Source of the DNA: an uncultured Alphaproteobacteria bacterium
GTDB taxonomy: Bacteria > Pseudomonadota > Alphaproteobacteria > RF32 > CAG-239
DNA length: 60,683 nt
NCBI GenBank assembly: GCA_944391415.1
Contig: CALXTM010000010.1
Span: forward strand, 1-60,683
Reading direction: 5' to 3'
Part shown: piece by piece, positions 35,885 to 45,263 of the stretch
Layout: every line of letters begins with the position of its first letter
Numbering within the stretch: the first letter of the stretch is position 1
The notes under the pieces: generated by a model
Database searches by the model: none
Told to the model about the DNA's origin: nothing
Seen by the model: the letters and a program-made list of their open reading frames with translations, nothing else
Made by a program: the position numbers and the translations under genes

Positions 35885-36595
35885 CTAGTCGGCTTTGAGC
35901 TTGTTCCAGCCTGATTTGCGGGCAGCAGTGGCTTGTTGTTCTTGCTGCCAATTGCGAATAGGCTCGTTTTGTTTTTGTAATAAAGCTTTTTGTTCTTCGG
36001 TTTGGGCGACGCCTATGGGCATAAGTTGATTGAAAAGTGCAGGCGATGCAAAATCAACTTTGTTTTTTATCAAGGGCTCAATAATCGCATCAATAATTGG
36101 TGCGGCCGGTTTGGCATTAAAAGCCGAAATCTTACCACCATAAAAGATGGCCATGGCATGACATGGAGAAGAAAGCAAAACATCGGTCGAATCAATACCG
36201 CGAACAAAACGCAACATAATTTGCGGCTTGATTACGCAATTTTCGGTTACATCAAATAAAATATTGTCTGGGTTCATCATCAACTCTGATTTGATGAGGG
36301 TTTGTAATTCTTGGTTGATAATGCCGCAAAACCCGACAATGGCCATGCCATCCAAGGTATAGCCGGTATAATTGGCAGGTTTGTCGGCTATTTGATAGCA
36401 AAAGACTTGCTCCGATGAGGTGATGTTTTGCAGGGCAGCTGAGCCAATAGCCGAAGAAATTTCATCTAAGATGGTATCATATTCGGGATTGGGCTGCCAG
36501 GTCGGCTGTGTGGCAGCAGACGATTGAGCCTGAGCCAGAGCTGATGAGGCAAAAGTCAATGATAACAAAAATATAAAAGCAAAACGCAATAACAT
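35885..36595 (-). CDS. Secreted hypothetical protein, 236 residues
   Basis: Not recognised. A Sec signal peptide (LLRFAFIFLLSLTFASSALAQAQ, predicted cut after ALA) is followed by a mature domain of about 200 residues with six cysteines (C76, C100, C130, C153 among them) and a Gln/Ala-rich C-terminus. A GGAGTG ribosome site precedes the ATG. Likely periplasmic. Confidence 0.7.
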   Translation of the reverse strand: MLLRFAFIFLLSLTFASSALAQAQSSAATQPTWQPNPEYDTILDEISSAIGSAALQNITSSEQVFCYQIADKPANYTGYTLDGMAIVGFCGIINQELQTLIKSELMMNPDNILFDVTENCVIKPQIMLRFVRGIDSTDVLLSSPCHAMAIFYGGKISAFNAKPAAPIIDAIIEPLIKNKVDFASPALFNQLMPIGVAQTEEQKALLQKQNEPIRNWQQEQQATAARKSGWNKLKAD

Positions 36596-36682
36596 AAAAT
36601 CACACTCCGAAATAATTATATTTTAACGCAAGTATATAAAGAAATTTAGGCTTTTCAAAGATATTTGACAAGATAGTAACAC

Positions 36683-36715
36683 AAAAAAACCTCTGTTTTA
36701 CAACAGAGGTTAAAA
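36683..36715 (-). terminator. Terminator of rpmJ
   Basis: Stem AACCTCTGTT/AACAGAGGTT with A/T runs on both sides; on the minus strand it follows rpmJ. Confidence 0.85.
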
Positions 36716-36741
36716 AAACTATTTTTAAGCAAACACAAGAA

Positions 36742-36867
36742 TTAACCTTGACGAGCTTTCATCTTAGGATTCTTTTTGTTAATTACATATACACGACCCT
36801 TGCGGCGGACGATTTGGCAGTCCTTATCGCGAACCTTTTTGCTTTTTAATGAACTGTAAATCTTCAT
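36742..36867 (-). CDS. rpmJ: 50S ribosomal protein L36
   Basis: 41 residues, the alphaproteobacterial long-tail form ([20 protein letters not shown], ending [11 protein letters not shown]). Only one cysteine remains of the zinc-binding set, so it is the zinc-independent C- type. AAGGAAT upstream. Too short for a typical ORF cutoff but unmistakable. Confidence 0.95.
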   Translation of the reverse strand: MKIYSSLKSKKVRDKDCQIVRRKGRVYVINKKNPKMKARQG

Positions 36868-36900
36868 CTTCTTATTCCTTCAAACTTAAAAGTTGACTGC

Positions 36901-36929
36901 AAACTAGTATAAATAAACGAGGTTGTCAA
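36901..36929 (-). promoter_or_regulatory. Candidate rpmJ promoter
   Basis: On the minus strand, TTGACA (perfect -35, 36924-36929), 17 bp, TAGTTT (36901-36906). The -10 is weak. Confidence 0.3.
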
Positions 36930-36966
36930 CATATTTTTTGAATATATGTAAAAAAATAAGATTAAA

Positions 36967-36994
36967 TTGCTTTTTTTGATGTTATTTGTATAAT
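36967..36994 (+). promoter_or_regulatory. Candidate sigma-70 promoter for the 195-residue secreted protein
   Basis: TTGCTT (36967-36972), 16-bp spacer, consensus TATAAT (36989-36994), 27 bp before the ATG. Confidence 0.5.
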
Positions 36995-37020
36995 CTGCAT
37001 ATCAATGACGGAGAGATAGT

Positions 37021-37608
37021 ATGATAAAATGGTTTGTTATTGTTTGGTTTTTGTCGGTTGCGACTCCTTGCTTGGCACAAATGTCTTATGTGGATGAGGC
37101 CAGGGCTTTGGGAGCAGTGGCCGGCCAGGGATTGGCCTGTGGATCGGCAAAATATGATACTTTTGAATTGCTGGCACGGGCGATTATTTTGACAAAATCT
37201 CCGTCAGATTCTTTGCAGGACAAAGCATTGCGGGTGTTTACCGAAGAAAAAGCCGATGTGTTTGTGGCAAAGCAGTTGGATAATTTTGCTGATTGTGCGC
37301 AAATAGTTTCCAGGTTTGATGCTCAGGATATTTTTAAGGCAACGCTTTATGCCGATGGAACAATCAAAATGCCGGACGGACAGATTTTGACCCCTAGAAA
37401 GCCGTATGATGCAAGTTTAATTTATGACAGAGAATCTAATGTCAGACAACGGGCCGCGGCAATTTATAACCGAGACGTGAGCAAGGTACAAAAAGTAGAA
37501 TTTAAGGATGCCTCAATGCAGGCCGGAAGGCAAATCAGGCCAGGGCAGGCTGAGGTCGGCAGTCAAAGAATTTTGAGCGAACCAAAACGCATAAGCCGCA
37601 AAAAATAA
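37021..37608 (+). CDS. Secreted hypothetical protein, 195 residues
   Basis: Not recognised. Signal peptide (IKWFVIVWFLSVATPCLA) with a predicted cut before QMSYVDE. The mature part has two cysteines (LACGSAKY and DCAQI) and a very basic C-terminus (RKK end). Its promoter has a consensus -10. It may be a periplasmic protein; no function is assigned. Confidence 0.68.
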   Translation: MIKWFVIVWFLSVATPCLAQMSYVDEARALGAVAGQGLACGSAKYDTFELLARAIILTKSPSDSLQDKALRVFTEEKADVFVAKQLDNFADCAQIVSRFDAQDIFKATLYADGTIKMPDGQILTPRKPYDASLIYDRESNVRQRAAAIYNRDVSKVQKVEFKDASMQAGRQIRPGQAEVGSQRILSEPKRISRKK

Positions 37609-37681
37609 AAAAAGATTGCATTAAAGAAAACTTGCCCTTATAGTCTAGCGCAAGATAAATTTTTGATGGAGAAAAGTTACA

Positions 37682-39364
37682 ATGGCTGCAGTCCAATATG
37701 TGTTTGTAATGCAAAATTTGACCAAAGTGTTTCCCGGCGGTAAAGAACTGTTTAAGGGGATTACATTGTCGTTTTTGCCAGGGGCCAAAATCGGCGTTTT
37801 GGGTGTTAACGGCGCAGGTAAATCAACATTGCTGAAAATTATGGCCGGTGTCGATAAAGAATTTAACGGCGAAGCTTGGGCAGCTGACGGAGTGAAGGTC
37901 GGATATTTGGAGCAAGAGCCAAAGCTTGATCCAGGTAAAAATGTTATGGAAAATATTATGGACGGGTTGGGCGAGATTAGAGATTTGTTGAAGAAATTTG
38001 AAGAAGTTTCGATGAAGTTTGCCGAGCCGATGACAGATGAGGAAATGAATGCCCTGATTGAAGAACAGGCCGAATTGCAGGAAAAGATAGATGCTTGCAA
38101 CGGCTGGGATTTGGAGCGCACAATCGAAATTGCCATGGATGCTTTGCGTTGTCCGCCGGCAGAGGCCGATGTTACCAAGCTTTCGGGTGGTGAAAAAAGA
38201 CGTGTGGCATTGTGCAGACTTTTGTTGCAACAGCCTGATTTGCTTTTGCTTGATGAACCGACCAACCATTTGGATGCCGAATCGGTTGCCTGGCTTGAAA
38301 GACACTTGAAAGACTATAAGGGTACGGTGGTTATGGTTACCCACGACCGATACTTTTTGGATAACGTTACCGGTTGGATATTGGAACTTGACCGCGGTCA
38401 AGGTATTCCTTATGAGGGAAATTATTCTTCTTGGTTGGAGCAAAAGCAAAAACGCCTTGAGCAAGAGGCAAAAGAAGAAACCGCAAGGCAAAAAGTTTTG
38501 GCCAATGAGTTAGAGTGGATTCAGAAAAACCCCAAGGCACGTCAGGCAAAATCCAAGGCGCGTATTAACGCTTATGATGAGTTGTTGGCACAGGCTACGA
38601 AAGATAAAATCACCACTGCCAGGATTAATATTCCAATGACCGAGAGATTGGGCGATTTGGTGATTGAAGCCAACCATATATCAAAAGCATATGGCGACAG
38701 GGTTTTGATTGATGATTTGTCATTTAAAATTCCCAAGGGAGCCATTGTCGGCATTATCGGGCCCAACGGTGCCGGAAAAACGACCCTGTTTAGGATGATT
38801 ACCGGTCAGGAAAAGCCTGATGCCGGTGAGATAAGGATTGGTGAGTCGGTTGATTTGGGCTATGTTGACCAATCGCGCGATGAGCTTGATCCTAATAAAA
38901 CGGTATGGGAAGAAATTTCTGATGGGCTTGATATGATAAAACTGGGTAAAGGGGAAGTGCCGTCAAGAGCTTATGTCGGACAGTTTAACTTTAAAGGGTC
39001 TGACCAACAAAAGAAAGTGGGCCAACTTTCGGGTGGTGAACGCAATCGGGTGCATTTGGCCAAAATGCTTAAAAAAGGGGCCAATGTTATTTTGCTTGAT
39101 GAGCCTACCAATGATTTGGATGTTGATACTTTGCGCTCGTTGGAAGAGGGAATTATGGCGTATCCGGGGTGCGTGCTGGTAACCTCGCACGATAGATGGT
39201 TCTTGGATAGGTTGGCAACCCATATTTTGGCCTATGAAGATGACGGGCATGTTGAGTGGTTTGAGGGTAACTTTGAAGAATATGAAAAAGATAAAATTCG
39301 CCGCCTTGGAGAGGAAGCTGCAAGGCCTCACCGCAGCAGGTATAAGACCTTGACCAGACAATGA
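37682..39364 (+). CDS. ettA: Energy-dependent translational throttle protein EttA (ABC-F)
   Basis: 560-residue soluble ABC-F ATPase that binds the ribosomal E site and gates entry into elongation according to energy state. Two ATP-binding cassettes: Walker [10 protein letters not shown] and GPNGAGKTT, signatures [16 protein letters not shown] and [15 protein letters not shown], Walker [14 protein letters not shown] and [14 protein letters not shown] linker arm lies between. Starts at ATG 37682 after GGAGAAAAG. Confidence 0.95.
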   Translation: MAAVQYVFVMQNLTKVFPGGKELFKGITLSFLPGAKIGVLGVNGAGKSTLLKIMAGVDKEFNGEAWAADGVKVGYLEQEPKLDPGKNVMENIMDGLGEIRDLLKKFEEVSMKFAEPMTDEEMNALIEEQAELQEKIDACNGWDLERTIEIAMDALRCPPAEADVTKLSGGEKRRVALCRLLLQQPDLLLLDEPTNHLDAESVAWLERHLKDYKGTVVMVTHDRYFLDNVTGWILELDRGQGIPYEGNYSSWLEQKQKRLEQEAKEETARQKVLANELEWIQKNPKARQAKSKARINAYDELLAQATKDKITTARINIPMTERLGDLVIEANHISKAYGDRVLIDDLSFKIPKGAIVGIIGPNGAGKTTLFRMITGQEKPDAGEIRIGESVDLGYVDQSRDELDPNKTVWEEISDGLDMIKLGKGEVPSRAYVGQFNFKGSDQQKKVGQLSGGERNRVHLAKMLKKGANVILLDEPTNDLDVDTLRSLEEGIMAYPGCVLVTSHDRWFLDRLATHILAYEDDGHVEWFEGNFEEYEKDKIRRLGEEAARPHRSRYKTLTRQ

Positions 39365-39365
39365 A

Positions 39366-39400
39366 TAAAAAAGCGGGCCTTGGCGAAAGGTCCGCTTTTT
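39366..39400. terminator. Bidirectional terminator after ettA
   Basis: AAAAAGCGGGCCTT/AAGGTCCGCTTTTT stem with a GGCG loop, between convergent genes. Confidence 0.88.
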
Positions 39401-39843
39401 TAGTTGCGTTTGAAGCACCAACCGATGATAATTAACAAGCCTAGACCGCCCCAAAAGCCCAGGGCTATTGCCTGGTCTGTCGGAAAGATGGCCTTTTTGA
39501 ATGTACATTCGCCGTTGGTAAAGATTTGGATTTTGCCAAAAACAAATCTTGGGCTCGTACCATAAGATGCCAGGTCATGCTTGAAGGCAGTTCCAAGTTG
39601 GAGGCTGCTTTTGCCAAGAGAAAAGACAACGTTTGAAGAATTACTTTCAAAGATTTTTTTCTCACCTGGGGTAAGGAAGTTATCACCCCAATAAGTCAAA
39701 TCTATAACTGTTTCTTGATCGGTTTCGCCAAAGGCGTAAAAAGGATTATGGATGTTGTGCCTTGGTTTGCTGAAAACAAAGATGCCTGCGGCAATAAAGA
39801 CTACCAACCATAGGATAGTTAAGATAAGCAGAAAATGTTTCAT
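39400..39843 (-). CDS. Membrane protein with two TM helices, 147 residues
   Basis: Not recognised. TM helices flank a ~95-residue, probably periplasmic, domain (residues 27-123): LILTILWLVVFIAAGIFVF at the N-terminus and IALGFWGGLGLLIIIGWCF at the C-terminus. This layout resembles DUF3592-type proteins. Convergent with ettA. Confidence 0.65.
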   Translation of the reverse strand: MKHFLLILTILWLVVFIAAGIFVFSKPRHNIHNPFYAFGETDQETVIDLTYWGDNFLTPGEKKIFESNSSNVVFSLGKSSLQLGTAFKHDLASYGTSPRFVFGKIQIFTNGECTFKKAIFPTDQAIALGFWGGLGLLIIIGWCFKRN

Positions 39844-40149
39844 AATGTATGTAATTTTAAAAATTAATAATTTATTTGATGATGTGAGTTATAGCACAAT
39901 CCGGGAAAAAAACAAGTTTTTTGTCTAAGAATTATAAGCCGATTTTGCTGCTTGGTTTTGGCAAGAGGATTTTTATGATTATCAATGGCTTTATATCTAC
40001 AAGATATTGATAAAATTAATAATATCATGCATATTTTGCTTGTAGAATCGCAAATCTTGGTATAACCTAGCGGCGATTATTTTGGATTGGGGTTTTTGTG
40101 CCCCAAAACATCGTTTTAACAAAAGCTTACGAAAGGAGCTATAATTACC
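39844..40149. other. Intergenic region upstream of ppdK
   Basis: 306 bp without a gene. It holds the ppdK promoter candidate and a possible short GGGG...CCCC hairpin near 40085-40105; otherwise AT-rich. Confidence 0.5.
40036..40066 (+). promoter_or_regulatory. Candidate promoter of ppdK
   Basis: TTGCTT and an extended -10 TTGGTATAAC (TATAAC at 40061-40066), with a spacer longer than optimal; the TGG motif would compensate. It resembles the extended -10 at the flagellin cassettes. Confidence 0.4.
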
Positions 40150-42843
40150 ATGAGTAAATGGGTTTATACATTTGGAAACGGCAAAGCCGAAGGCAATGCC
40201 TCGATGCGTAACCTCCTCGGCGGTAAGGGTGCTAACCTGGCAGAGATGAACACTGTCGGTTTGCCGGTACCTCCGGGATTTACCGTTACTACGGAAGTTT
40301 GTACTTATTACTATAACAACAACAAAACATATCCGGCTGATTTGAAAGAGCAAGTTAAGCAAGCAGTTGCTTATGTTGAGGGTATTATGGGCAAGAAATT
40401 TGCCGATGCCAACAATCCGTTGTTGTTCTCGGTTCGCTCGGGCGCCAGAGTTTCAATGCCTGGTATGATGGATACGGTTTTGAATCTTGGCTTGAATGAT
40501 GAGACGGTTAAGGCTTTGGCCAAGGCTTCGGGCTCGGAGAGATTTGCATATGATTCTTATCGTCGTTTCTTGCAGATGTTCTCGGACGTTGTTTTGGGTG
40601 CTGATTTGGACTTGTATGAAGAAGCTTTGGAAAATATGAAAAAGTCCAAAGGTTATAAGTCAGATACCGATTTGACAGCCGATGATTTGAAAGAATTGGT
40701 TAAAGAATATAAAGAAATCGGCCAAAAAATCGGCAAAGTTGTTCCGCAAGATCCTTGGGAGCAATTGTGGGCCGGTATCGGTGCGGTATTTGGTTCTTGG
40801 ATGGCTGCTCGTGCCATTACCTATCGTAAATTAAACAATATTCCTGGTGACTGGGGTACTGCGGTTAACGTTCAGACCATGGTATTTGGTAATGCCGGCG
40901 ACGATTGCGCTACCGGTGTTTGCTTCTCGCGTGACCCGGCAACCGGTGAGAATGTTTACTACGGTGAGTATTTGGTTAATGCTCAAGGTGAGGATGTTGT
41001 GGCTGGTATTCGTACTCCGCAACCAATGGGATCTAAAGGCGACGGTACTTCTTTGGAAGAAAAATGGCCGCATTTGTACAAAGAGTTGGTAGATGTTCGC
41101 AACAAATTGGAAGAGCACTACAAAGACATGCAGGATATGGAATTCACCATTGAGCACGGCAAACTTTGGATGTTGCAATGCCGTAACGGTAAACGTACTG
41201 CCGCTGCTGCCGTTCGTATGGCTGTTGAGATGGTTGAAGAAGGTATGTTGACCAAAGAAGAGGCTATTATGCGTGTTGGTGCTGATCAGTTGGATCAGTT
41301 GTTGCACCCGATGCTTGATCCTAAGGCCAAGAAAAATGTTATTGCCACCGGCTTGCCGGCATCTCCCGGTGCTGCGGTTGGTCGTGCAGTATTTAATGCC
41401 GAGGATGCCGAGGCTTGGGCTGCAAGAGGCGAAAAGGTTATCTTGATCCGTAACGAGACAAGCCCAGAGGATATCGGCGGTATGCATGCTTCGCAAGGTG
41501 TTATTACGGCTCGCGGCGGTATGACATCGCACGCAGCCGTTGTGGCCAGAGGCATGGGTACTCCGTGTGTTTCGGGTTCTAATGATATTACCATCAACTA
41601 TGCCAACAAGACCATGACCACTAAGTCCGGTGTGGTTATCAAAGAGGGCGATTGGGTATCTTTGGATGGTGCCAAAGGTCAGATTATCGAGGGTGAAGTT
41701 CCGACCGTTAAGGCAGATACAAACTCGGGTAATTTTGGTAAATTGATGAGCTGGGTTGATGAAATCCGTGTATTGAAAGTTCGCGCTAATGCCGAGACCC
41801 CGAGAGATGCTCAGACAGCACGTGATTTTGGTGCCGAGGGTATTGGTTTGGCCAGAACCGAACACATGTTCTTTGATGCTAATCGTATCGGCGATATGCG
41901 CGCGATGATTTTGGCCGACAATGAAGAAGGTCGTCGTGCTGCTTTGGCAAAATTGTTGCCGTATCAGAAGCAAGACTTCAAAGATTTGTTCAAAATCATG
42001 AACGGCTTGCCGGTTACAATTCGTTTGCTTGATCCGCCTTTGCACGAGTTCTTGCCGCACACCGATGCCGAGATGCAGGAATTGGCCGACAAGATGGGTA
42101 TTGCTCTGGAAAAAGTTAAGCTGAGAGCTGCTTCGTTGCACGAGGCTAACCCGATGTTGGGTCATCGTGGTTGTCGTTTGCCGATTACCTATCCTGAAAT
42201 TGCCGAAATGCAGACCCGCGCGATTTTGGAAGCTGCTTTGGAATGTGAGAAAGAAGGTATCAAAGTTATACCTGAAATCGAAGTTCCGTTGACAGGCTCG
42301 AAGAAAGAGTTGGATATCGTTAAAGACATTATCGATACCACGGCACAAAAAGTATTTGCCGAGAAAGGTGCCAAGATTGACTATATCGTCGGCACGATGA
42401 TTGAGTTGCCGAGAGCTGCGTTGATGGCTGAAGAAATTGCCGAATCGGCCGCATTCTTTGGTTTTGGTACCAACGATTTGACACAAACCACTTTGGGTAT
42501 GAGCCGTGATGACACGGGTGCCATTTTGGATGAATACAGAGCCAAGGGAATCTATGTTGCTGACCCGTTTGCATCGATTGATGTTGAAGGTGTTGGCAAA
42601 TTGGTTGCCAGAGCTTGCCGCAAGGGTCGTGAGACCAATCCGGATTTGCACTTGGGTGTTTGCGGTGAACACGGCGGTGATCCGAAATCAATCGAGTTCT
42701 TCCACAAGGTTGGTTTGGATTATGTATCTTGCTCGCCGTATCGTGTACCGGTTGCAAGACTGGCTGCTGCTCAGGCTGCGGTTAAGTTCAAAGGCGAAAG
42801 AGTTGTCGGCGGTGCTGATTGCTGCTGCAAAAAAGCATGCTAA
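40150..42843 (+). CDS. ppdK: Pyruvate, phosphate dikinase
   Basis: Reversibly converts pyruvate, ATP and phosphate to phosphoenolpyruvate, AMP and PPi; in anaerobes it often runs as PPi-dependent glycolysis. 897 residues: N-terminal ATP-grasp domain, then the phosphohistidine in GGMTSHAAVVARGMG, and the C-terminal TIM barrel with the catalytic cysteine in GVCGEHGGDP. It ends in a cysteine-rich tail CCCKKAC, which is unusual. Codon use is strongly biased, as in highly expressed genes. AAAGGAGC precedes the ATG. Confidence 0.97.
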   Translation: MSKWVYTFGNGKAEGNASMRNLLGGKGANLAEMNTVGLPVPPGFTVTTEVCTYYYNNNKTYPADLKEQVKQAVAYVEGIMGKKFADANNPLLFSVRSGARVSMPGMMDTVLNLGLNDETVKALAKASGSERFAYDSYRRFLQMFSDVVLGADLDLYEEALENMKKSKGYKSDTDLTADDLKELVKEYKEIGQKIGKVVPQDPWEQLWAGIGAVFGSWMAARAITYRKLNNIPGDWGTAVNVQTMVFGNAGDDCATGVCFSRDPATGENVYYGEYLVNAQGEDVVAGIRTPQPMGSKGDGTSLEEKWPHLYKELVDVRNKLEEHYKDMQDMEFTIEHGKLWMLQCRNGKRTAAAAVRMAVEMVEEGMLTKEEAIMRVGADQLDQLLHPMLDPKAKKNVIATGLPASPGAAVGRAVFNAEDAEAWAARGEKVILIRNETSPEDIGGMHASQGVITARGGMTSHAAVVARGMGTPCVSGSNDITINYANKTMTTKSGVVIKEGDWVSLDGAKGQIIEGEVPTVKADTNSGNFGKLMSWVDEIRVLKVRANAETPRDAQTARDFGAEGIGLARTEHMFFDANRIGDMRAMILADNEEGRRAALAKLLPYQKQDFKDLFKIMNGLPVTIRLLDPPLHEFLPHTDAEMQELADKMGIALEKVKLRAASLHEANPMLGHRGCRLPITYPEIAEMQTRAILEAALECEKEGIKVIPEIEVPLTGSKKELDIVKDIIDTTAQKVFAEKGAKIDYIVGTMIELPRAALMAEEIAESAAFFGFGTNDLTQTTLGMSRDDTGAILDEYRAKGIYVADPFASIDVEGVGKLVARACRKGRETNPDLHLGVCGEHGGDPKSIEFFHKVGLDYVSCSPYRVPVARLAAAQAAVKFKGERVVGGADCCCKKAC

Positions 42844-42868
42844 GACGGCTTTTTAGCTAAAAAAACAA

Positions 42869-42905
42869 AAAAGCGCTCGTTTGTAAAAACGGGCGCTTTT
42901 TTTTA
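42869..42905. terminator. Bidirectional terminator of ppdK
   Basis: AAAAGCGCTCGTTT / AAACGGGCGCTTTT with a GTAA loop and a run of eight T. The same sequence recurs at 43433-43471. Confidence 0.92.
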
Positions 42906-42910
42906 AGCAA

Positions 42911-43222
42911 TTAATCGGCTTTGTACCAAAGGCATTTCCCGTTGTGGATAACGACCTCGGCAAGGCCAACCTCCGGGACGGAGCGATAATCTTTCATCTC
43001 GCACCAAACGGGGGATGCTGAAGCGTCAGCCCGATAGGCGAAAGCATAGGTGGTGATGGAATACGCACCTTTGTCGATGGTGGTTGATTTGACATCAACG
43101 ACCTCAACAAACTGTTTGTCAGCAAGCTTGAGCTTAAGCTCTTTGATACCGACAAAGCACAAAGGCAGAGCAACCGCAACAATGAGGCAGATGCTCAAAA
43201 GTTTTAAAGAAGTACTCTTCAT
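42911..43222 (-). CDS. Small membrane-anchored secreted protein (paralogue A)
   Basis: 103 residues. N-terminal hydrophobic segment (LKLLSICLIVAVALPLCFVGI) then a ~75-residue extracytoplasmic domain ending VVIHNGKCLWYKAD. Paralogous to the next gene on the same strand: both end in a Gly-Pro/Val...NG-x-x-WYKA motif and both are followed by the same terminator. Function unknown. Confidence 0.65.
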   Translation of the reverse strand: MKSTSLKLLSICLIVAVALPLCFVGIKELKLKLADKQFVEVVDVKSTTIDKGAYSITTYAFAYRADASASPVWCEMKDYRSVPEVGLAEVVIHNGKCLWYKAD

Positions 43223-43338
43223 GGCAATATAATTTTTAAATAATTTACGTTGATGAGGATATGATAAAAAATTAAGTCTATTTTGTCAATATAAACTACA
43301 AATAAAAAAGACCGGGTATTTGTAAATAAAAATAGAGG

Positions 43339-43344
43339 TATAAT
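43339..43344 (+). promoter_or_regulatory. Isolated consensus -10 in the gap between two paralogues
   Basis: TATAAT preceded by GAGG. A transcript from here would end at the terminator at 43433-43471 after about 120 nt, so it could make a small RNA, but no -35 element is seen. Confidence 0.2.
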
Positions 43345-43432
43345 GCGGCAAGGACGAAAATGATAGCTTTTGTCGCGGACTCAACGGTTTGAATCAGGAA
43401 ATTTGGCGGAAAAGCAAGACGGTTGTCTAACA

Positions 43433-43471
43433 AAAAAAGCGCTCGTTTTTAGTAAACGGGCGCTTTTTTTT
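43433..43471. terminator. Second copy of the ppdK-type terminator
   Basis: AAAGCGCTCGTTT / AAACGGGCGCTTTTTTTT. It ends the minus-strand paralogue B. Confidence 0.92.
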
Positions 43472-43473
43472 GA

Positions 43474-43821
43474 TTATTCGGCGGCTTTGTACCAGACGAT
43501 GCCACCGTTTTTGGTAATAATTTGAGCCGGGCCGAGCTTGGGACGAGATGATAAGCTCTTTCTGTTGATTTTTCCAAGAGAATCTTTGTAGGTTATGGAA
43601 TAGGTGGTTACCTCGATTTCGGTGCTACCAATCTCAATATACTCCGAGGGGATATATTGGATGGTGGTGGCAGAATCAATGGCGATAACCTCAATTGGTT
43701 GTTTCATCTCGTCTTGATGGCTGTAGTGGATATCAATGGCTATCATGATTAATAGCGGTGACAAACACAAAAGCACAAGCAAAACTTTGCCGGCAATTTT
43801 CAGAACGGATTTTGTTTTCAT
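43474..43821 (-). CDS. Small membrane-anchored secreted protein (paralogue B)
   Basis: 115 residues. N-terminal hydrophobic helix (VLKIAGKVLLVLLCLSPLLIMIAI) then an extracytoplasmic domain rich in Ile/Thr/Ser (EVIAIDSATTIQYIPSEYIEIG...), ending PAQIITKNGGIVWYKAAE. Paralogue of the previous gene; the gene-plus-terminator unit appears to have been duplicated. Function unknown. Confidence 0.65.
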   Translation of the reverse strand: MKTKSVLKIAGKVLLVLLCLSPLLIMIAIDIHYSHQDEMKQPIEVIAIDSATTIQYIPSEYIEIGSTEIEVTTYSITYKDSLGKINRKSLSSRPKLGPAQIITKNGGIVWYKAAE

Positions 43822-43893
43822 AAAATAAGATATTAATAGTTGGTTTTAATGCTGTCAGGATAAAAAAAGAGTTTGATTTTGTCAATTTTTTTG

Positions 43894-43923
43894 TTGGAGA
43901 AAAAGTTGAGAATATTGTATAAA
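43894..43923 (+). promoter_or_regulatory. Candidate promoter of the beta-barrel gene
   Basis: TTGGAG (43894-43899), 18-bp spacer, TATAAA (43918-43923), preceding the long GGAGGAG ribosome site at 43991. Confidence 0.35.
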
Positions 43924-44006
43924 AATTGTGCAATATTAACCAATAAGTAAGAATTGAGTGTTAGAGTGGCGATAATTAAATAACTCTACCGGAGGAGATT
44001 TTTGTG

Positions 44007-44612
44007 ATGAAAAAAGCTTTAGTAACAGCCTGCTCAGCCTTGGCTTTGACAGTTGCATTGAGCAGTGTGGCAGAAGCCAGAGACGGTTTTTATTTGACAG
44101 CCCGCGGCGGTATGACCTGGAACAACCTTAACAATAAGGATGATGAGATTACAAAAGTCAAAATCAGTGATTTGGACAGTGTGGCGATGTATTCGGGGGC
44201 GATTGGTTATAAATACAGATATTTCAGAGCCGAGTTAGAGTATGTATCACGCGATGATGCCGAAGAAGATATTGTCAGTAGAGGTATTCATACCTCAACG
44301 GCGACGGTTTCGTCACAGTCTTATATGCTAAACATCTATGTTGATTTGATGCCCAATTATTGGATTAGCCCCTATTTTGGCGGCGGTATCGGCTATAGCG
44401 AGCTAGAGATGGTTAATGAGAATGCCTTTAGCGGAGAGACAGAGAAATGGGAAGAAAACAAATTCTCGTGGCAGATTGGCGGCGGTTTGTCGATTCGGAT
44501 TAACAAATGTTTGAACATCGACGGCGGCTATCGTTATTATACCTTGGGCAAGATTGAAGGAGCCGAGGTTAATGCCCACGAGTGGTATGGCGGTATTAGG
44601 TATACTTTCTAA
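44007..44612 (+). CDS. Outer-membrane beta-barrel protein (opacity/Msp4-like)
   Basis: 201 residues with a signal peptide (KKALVTACSALALTVALSSVAEA) and an eight-strand-type barrel: repeated alternating strands such as FYLTARGGMTWNNL, YFRAELEYVSRD and a terminal GYRYYTLG...WYGGIRYTF, ending in Phe as outer-membrane proteins do. ATG 44007 is chosen because GGAGGAG is 9 nt upstream; GTG 44004 is also possible. Confidence 0.85.
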   Translation: MKKALVTACSALALTVALSSVAEARDGFYLTARGGMTWNNLNNKDDEITKVKISDLDSVAMYSGAIGYKYRYFRAELEYVSRDDAEEDIVSRGIHTSTATVSSQSYMLNIYVDLMPNYWISPYFGGGIGYSELEMVNENAFSGETEKWEENKFSWQIGGGLSIRINKCLNIDGGYRYYTLGKIEGAEVNAHEWYGGIRYTF

Positions 44613-44638
44613 AAATTTGATAATTTTTGAGGAGAACC

Positions 44639-44674
44639 AAAGCCGGTTGCAATGGATTGCAGCCGGCTTTTTTG
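44639..44674 (+). terminator. Terminator of the beta-barrel gene
   Basis: AAAGCCGG-TGCAAT / ATTGCA-CCGGCTTT inverted repeat followed by TTTTTT. Confidence 0.85.
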
Positions 44675-44806
44675 GTTGTGGGTATTGGGCATAAAACAAG
44701 GCGATTCGGCAAGGATAGTGGACAAAATTTTGTCATCTAAGGGAATAATGGTTAAAAAATGTTTAAAAATCAAAGGGAAAGTATAGATTTTTTTTGCAAA
44801 ATAAAC

Positions 44807-44835
44807 TTGCGAAACAGCGAAAAATATGGTATATT
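44807..44835 (+). promoter_or_regulatory. Strong sigma-70-like promoter before the island
   Basis: TTGCGA (44807-44812), 17 bp, extended TATGG-TATATT (44830-44835). Confidence 0.5.
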
Positions 44836-44943
44836 AAAATTGCAAAAGTATTACCGTTAGATGAGATTTAATATATTATTAGAAAATTCAAAAAAAGAGT
44901 TTTTAATTTAACAAGATAGCGTTCTTGTTTAATAAAGCTTCTA

Positions 44944-44972
44944 TTGTTTTTTCTCATAATATCTTAAATTTG
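44944..44972 (+). promoter_or_regulatory. Bacteroidetes-type promoter motif (TTG ... TAAATTTG)
   Basis: TAAATTTG at 44965-44972 fits the Bacteroidetes -7 consensus TAnnTTTG, with TTG 18 bp upstream. A similar pair lies before the second island gene. Short motifs, so chance is possible. Confidence 0.4.
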
Positions 44973-45125
44973 TTCTTGGGATTTATTTTGCTCTAGATGA
45001 AGTAGTTGTGATTTCTGTTAAAAAGGAAATGTGCCTATTGCCGTCTGGAAACATCCTAACGTGGATGTTAAAAAAGAAATAATACAAATAAAAAAAATAA
45101 AAAAAAATAAGGGGTGACCATTGCG

Positions 45126-45263
45126 ATGAGTGATGTTGTACGCCCGCCCTTCGGAAAAATGTTTTCAATCAAAGGAGAGCTTGTTAAAAGGAGTATCGGT
45201 CAGAAAAAGACGCGGTACGTTAAGTGGAGCGGACAAATTGGCTATATTGTCCCGTCTGGATAA
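45126..45263 (+). CDS. Possible small ORF in the island leader, 45 residues
   Basis: Open frame from ATG 45126, preceded by AAGGGGTGA, encoding a basic peptide (SDVVRPPFGKMFSIKGELVK..., ending GYIVPSG). Not recognised; may be a leader rather than a gene. Confidence 0.3.
   Translation: MSDVVRPPFGKMFSIKGELVKRSIGQKKTRYVKWSGQIGYIVPSG

Noticed and set aside
40831..42672. A 613-residue open frame on the minus strand opposite ppdK
   Set aside because: It is fully inside a well-conserved ppdK gene with strong codon bias; long antisense frames arise from such bias, and the sequence has no recognisable domain.
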